From Peptoclostridium acidaminophilum DSM 3953 (GTDB lineage Bacteria > Bacillota > Clostridia > Peptostreptococcales > Peptostreptococcaceae): DNA of 64,000 bases. Positions 61,298-64,000 of the stretch are shown here, in pieces; the stretch's first letter is position 1; every line of letters begins with the position of its first letter. The notes beneath the pieces are model-generated. The model did not search any database, had not been told where the DNA came from, and was given only the letters and a program-made list of their open reading frames with translations. The translations under genes and the position numbers were made by a program. The stretch lies in the NCBI RefSeq assembly GCF_000597865.1, contig NZ_CP007452.1, positions 1,371,183 to 1,435,182 on the forward strand, in the 5' to 3' direction.

Positions 61298-61642
61298 TTA
61301 ACCTGGAGGCCATGTAAGGTTTCTTCCGGCAAGCACGTGATAGTGGAGATGGTCGACCTCCTGGCCGCCGTTTTTGCCGCAGTTTATTACGACCCTGAAA
61401 CCGTCGGCAGCTATACCCTCGTCAATTGCAATCTTTTGTATTACAGAGCAAATGTGGGCTGTTATGTCCATATCCTCGGCCGGTATGTCCATTATGCTGA
61501 CATAATGCTTTTTGGGCACGACCAGTATGTGTAGGGGCGCCACTGGCTTTATATCCCTGAAAGCCAAGACCTTTTCATCCTCATACACCTTGTTTGAAGG
61601 AATTTCTCCGCTTGCTATCTTGCAAAAAATGCAGCTGTTCAC
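61298..61642 (-). CDS. HIT family nucleotide-binding protein (HinT type)
   Basis: A 114-residue histidine-triad protein; HinT enzymes hydrolyse AMP-lysine and other phosphoramidates. It has CIFCKIASGEIPSNKVYEDE at the start, two zinc-type cysteines, and the triad HLHYHVLAG near the end. The GTG at 61642 is supported by GGAGGTGG 5-7 nt upstream; the frame extends 3 codons further. It follows mtaB closely. Confidence 0.94.
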   Translation of the reverse strand: MNSCIFCKIASGEIPSNKVYEDEKVLAFRDIKPVAPLHILVVPKKHYVSIMDIPAEDMDITAHICSVIQKIAIDEGIAADGFRVVINCGKNGGQEVDHLHYHVLAGRNLTWPPG

Positions 61643-61659
61643 AAAAGCCACCTCCCAAA

Positions 61660-62994
61660 TTATTTTGTTGTATACTCTTGCTTTATTATTCCATGTATAT
61701 GCTCGCCCTTTACTTCACTTAGCTCAATCTTCTGCATACTGCCTTCAATGTCCGTCACGCTGCTTGCACACACCTTGACATAATTGGAGGTATGCCCTTC
61801 GAAAATGCCCTCGCCTGCCATCTGCTCGAAAAGCACATTTTCAGTCTCTCCTATCATTTTTTCCATGAACTCGCGCTGATTAGAGCTTGAAAGCGAAATG
61901 AGCCGCTCGCTTCTTTCCTGCTTTTTTTGAGGATCAACCTGATCGCCCATAGCGGCGGCAGGTGTACCCTTGCGCGGAGAATACTTGAATATGTGCATTT
62001 GGTAAAGCTTGACTTCCTTTAGGAATTCATATGTAGCTTCGAATTCCTCGTCTGTCTCACCCGGAAAGCCTGCGATTATATCGGTTGTGAGCGCCACATT
62101 GTTGAAGCTCTCCCTGAGCTTTCCAATTATAGCTTTAAGCTTTTCGGTCGTATATCTTCTGTTCATCCTTAAAAGCGTTTCATTGCAGCCGCTTTGTATT
62201 GATAGGTGGAAATGCGGACATACCTTTTCCAGCTTTGAGAGCTCATATATAAACTCGTCTGTGAGCATGTCGGGCTCTACTGAGCTCATCCTGATTCTTT
62301 CTATACCGCCTATTGAATGCACAGCCTTTATTACATCCAGGAAGCCTGACGTCTTGAGGTCCTGTCCATAACATGCAACGTTTATGCCTGTCAGCACTAT
62401 CTCCTTGAATCCTAACTTGGCAAGGCGGCTGACTTCATCTACTATGTTGTCTATGCGGCGGCTTCGTATGCTTCCTCTGGCGTATGGTATTATGCAATAA
62501 GAGCAGAACCTGTTGCAGCCGTCCTGCACCTTTACAAACGCCCTTGTCTTGCCGCTTGCGCCCTCTATATGCATCTCTTCGAATTCCATTGGCTTCATTA
62601 CGTCTTCCACTCTGCTCAGCTTCTCGCCAGGCATTGCGCTCTCGAGTATCTCGACTATCCTGGACTTGTCCTTAGTCCCCACTATGACGTCTACCTCCGG
62701 TATGCTTATAACTTCGTCGGGAGCCACCTGAGAATAGCATCCCGTCACTGCTATAACTGCATCAGGACTCATGCGCCTTGCCCTTCGCAGAAATTGCCTC
62801 GACTTCTTGTCGCTCATGTGGGTTACTGTGCATGAATTTATGATGTATATGTCAGCCTTTTCATTCGCATCCACAACAGTGTAGCCGCTGTTTCTGAAAA
62901 GCTCCTCCATGGCCGTTGTCTCATACTGGTTGACCTTGCACCCTAGAGTCAATATTCCTACTGTTTTCGGGCGCTCGCTGTTAATATCCTTCAA
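61660..62994 (-). CDS. mtaB: tRNA t6A37 methylthiotransferase MtaB
   Basis: A radical SAM enzyme that converts t6A to ms2t6A at position 37 of tRNAs decoding ANN codons. The 444-residue protein has the N-terminal MTTase domain (LGCKVNQYETTAMEELF, with further Cys for the second cluster), the radical SAM CxxxCxxC in CNRFCSYCIIPYARG, and a C-terminal TRAM domain (ENVLFEQMAGEGIFEGHTSNYVKV). The TTG at 62994 is preferred, as AGGAGGAG, within the rsmE end, lies 9 nt upstream. Confidence 0.95.
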   Translation of the reverse strand: MKDINSERPKTVGILTLGCKVNQYETTAMEELFRNSGYTVVDANEKADIYIINSCTVTHMSDKKSRQFLRRARRMSPDAVIAVTGCYSQVAPDEVISIPEVDVIVGTKDKSRIVEILESAMPGEKLSRVEDVMKPMEFEEMHIEGASGKTRAFVKVQDGCNRFCSYCIIPYARGSIRSRRIDNIVDEVSRLAKLGFKEIVLTGINVACYGQDLKTSGFLDVIKAVHSIGGIERIRMSSVEPDMLTDEFIYELSKLEKVCPHFHLSIQSGCNETLLRMNRRYTTEKLKAIIGKLRESFNNVALTTDIIAGFPGETDEEFEATYEFLKEVKLYQMHIFKYSPRKGTPAAAMGDQVDPQKKQERSERLISLSSSNQREFMEKMIGETENVLFEQMAGEGIFEGHTSNYVKVCASSVTDIEGSMQKIELSEVKGEHIHGIIKQEYTTK

Positions 62995-62995
62995 A

Positions 62996-63751
62996 TTACA
63001 CAACTCCTCCTAAATCCGAAAGCTCGTAAAGCACTATGGCCGAGCTCACAATTGCCGCCGTTTCTGTGCGCAGTATCCTGTTTCCAAGAGTCACAGGAAT
63101 TACGCCTTTTGCTGAAAGCATTTCGATTTCAAACTCCTCGAAGCCACCTTCGGGTCCTATGAATATACCTATGCTTTCCGGCCTTTCCTCAAGGTTCCTT
63201 AGCACGCTTCCTATTGGATTGGCCCTCTCATTCTCGTATGGGACGATGTTTACATCGTTCCTTTCTATGTCATTTATGGCCTGAGCTATGCTCATTGGCT
63301 GCTCAAGGCTTGGCAATACGCCTCTTTTGCTCTGCTTTGCGGCGCCCAGGATTATTTTCTCCCATCTGTCCGCTTTTTTGAGCTCGCTCTTTGAATCCAG
63401 CTTTACAATGCTTCTGGCCGTCTCAAGTGGAACTATTCTTGAAACCCCTATCTCTGTAAGCTTTTGAACTATGAGTTCAAACTTTTGAGCCTTGGGCAGT
63501 CCCTGATAAATCGTCACGCTGAGACCGGGTTCCCTTTGTACATGGATTTCTTCAAGGAGCTCAAGCTGCACTTCCTTTTTTGATATACTGCTTATCTGGC
63601 ATATGAACTCCCTTTGCCTGCCGTCACAGATCTCGAGCTTTTCTCCCTCTTTGAGCCGCAGCACTTTTGAGATATGCTTTACCTCTTCCTCATCGCTTAT
63701 GCTGCATATCCCGTTTTCATAGTCTATATTGTCAGCAAAAAATCTGTCCAA
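62996..63751 (-). CDS. rsmE: 16S rRNA (uracil(1498)-N3)-methyltransferase RsmE
   Basis: SPOUT-class methyltransferase of 251 residues. An N-terminal PUA-like part (HISKVLRLKEGEKLEICDG) is followed by the knot: QKLTEIGVSRIVPLETARS, IGIFIGPEGGFEEFEIE and VTLGNRILRTETAAI, the SAM-binding end. TTG start with GGGTGAG in the end of prmA, two bases past its stop. The prmA-rsmE-mtaB order is common in Firmicutes, usually behind dnaJ. Confidence 0.96.
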   Translation of the reverse strand: MDRFFADNIDYENGICSISDEEEVKHISKVLRLKEGEKLEICDGRQREFICQISSISKKEVQLELLEEIHVQREPGLSVTIYQGLPKAQKFELIVQKLTEIGVSRIVPLETARSIVKLDSKSELKKADRWEKIILGAAKQSKRGVLPSLEQPMSIAQAINDIERNDVNIVPYENERANPIGSVLRNLEERPESIGIFIGPEGGFEEFEIEMLSAKGVIPVTLGNRILRTETAAIVSSAIVLYELSDLGGVV

Positions 63752-63753
63752 AG

Positions 63754-64000
63754 CTACTCACCCTTTTTGGCAACAACAGCTGCCCATTCTCCAAGCTTCT
63801 CAACCTTTATTATCTCAAAACCGTTTGCCACGAGTGCCTCCCGGACTAAGTCGAGTTTTTCGTGTATTATTCCAGAGGATATGAATATCCCGCCCGGCCT
63901 TATTACCTTTGGCACATCCTTTGAAAGCATTACTATGACGTCTGCTATTATATTAGCAACAACTATATCTGCGCTGTCCTCGACTACCTCCAGCAGGTTT
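63754..64000 (-). CDS. prmA: Ribosomal protein L11 methyltransferase PrmA (C-terminal part)
   Basis: The last 82 codons of a gene that runs off the window end. The translated segment includes SADIVVANIIADVIVMLS, then VIRPGGIFISSGIIHEKL and a final GEWAAVVAKKGE, which match the SAM-dependent methyltransferase domain of PrmA (NIIADVI is its catalytic-site motif). PrmA trimethylates ribosomal protein L11. The stop TAG is at 63754-63756. The position before rsmE supports the assignment. Confidence 0.92.
   Translation of the reverse strand, partial: NLLEVVEDSADIVVANIIADVIVMLSKDVPKVIRPGGIFISSGIIHEKLDLVREALVANGFEIIKVEKLGEWAAVVAKKGE

Noticed and set aside
1-64000. CRISPR array, tRNA or rRNA genes
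   Set aside because: No regularly spaced direct repeats and no cloverleaf or rRNA-like segments were recognised on reading; a tRNAscan/Infernal search would settle this.

Overview
This window looks like a chromosomal segment of a motile, spore-forming, low-to-mid GC Gram-positive anaerobe of class Clostridia. The evidence is spoVS, flgB and cheR for sporulation and motility, lipoprotein-type transporter binding proteins, strong GGAGG ribosome binding sites, frequent TTG/GTG starts, and gene neighbourhoods typical of Clostridia and Bacilli: dnaG-rpoD-trmK-nif3, prmA-rsmE-mtaB-hinT-rpsU-yqeY, floA-phoH-ybeY-dgkA-cdd-era-recO, and ccpN-ppsR. A Peptostreptococcaceae-like relative is plausible, but the sequence alone does not settle the genus.

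Layout. 0-8.4 kb: flgB, spoVS, cheR, ispH, cmk, an FAD oxidoreductase, a histidine phosphatase, an RNase H-like protein, uspA on the opposite strand, nif3 and trmK. 8.4-15.1 kb: a mobile island wedged between trmK and rpoD. It holds a stand-alone TnpB with its RNA-like right end, a head-to-head IS110-family recombinase with a long non-coding left end, a DDE-transposase IS, and a small-gene cassette (two HTH proteins and two coupled unknown ORFs). 15.1-19.2 kb: rpoD, dnaG and a CbpA-type DnaJ. 19.3-28.3 kb: a GlnK/GlnL-like two-component system, a PfoR-like PTS IIC protein behind two cre-like sites, a flavin reductase, a DUF4230 protein, a polar amino-acid ABC transporter and a MATE exporter. 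28.4-34.2 kb: the ribose operon rbsRKDACB with a promoter and tandem LacI-type operators. 34.4-41.5 kb: the complete his operon hisZGDBHAF-IE with its probable repressor gene upstream. 41.6-46.9 kb: a polyphosphate locus, with ppk1 and an unusual Ppx-like gene in one operon and a second Ppx-like gene divergent from it. 46.9-64 kb: transketolase, ppsR/ccpN and the long conserved housekeeping block, ending in a partial prmA at the window edge.

Most genes lie on the minus strand in tightly packed operons with 4-20 bp gaps or small overlaps. Several intrinsic terminators overlap the 3' end of the gene they terminate.

The most interesting parts are: (1) the TnpB/IS110 island, where two mobile elements of RNA-guided families sit head to head and the predicted TnpB guide reads into the leader of trmK; (2) the his promoter, which carries a perfect 10+10 palindrome at the transcription start next to a TrpR-like regulator; (3) a CcpN consensus match in ccpN's own promoter; (4) the ppk-linked Ppx homologue with an altered nucleotide-binding loop; and (5) a DgkA-PAP2 fusion. 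No rRNA, tRNA or CRISPR array was recognised.
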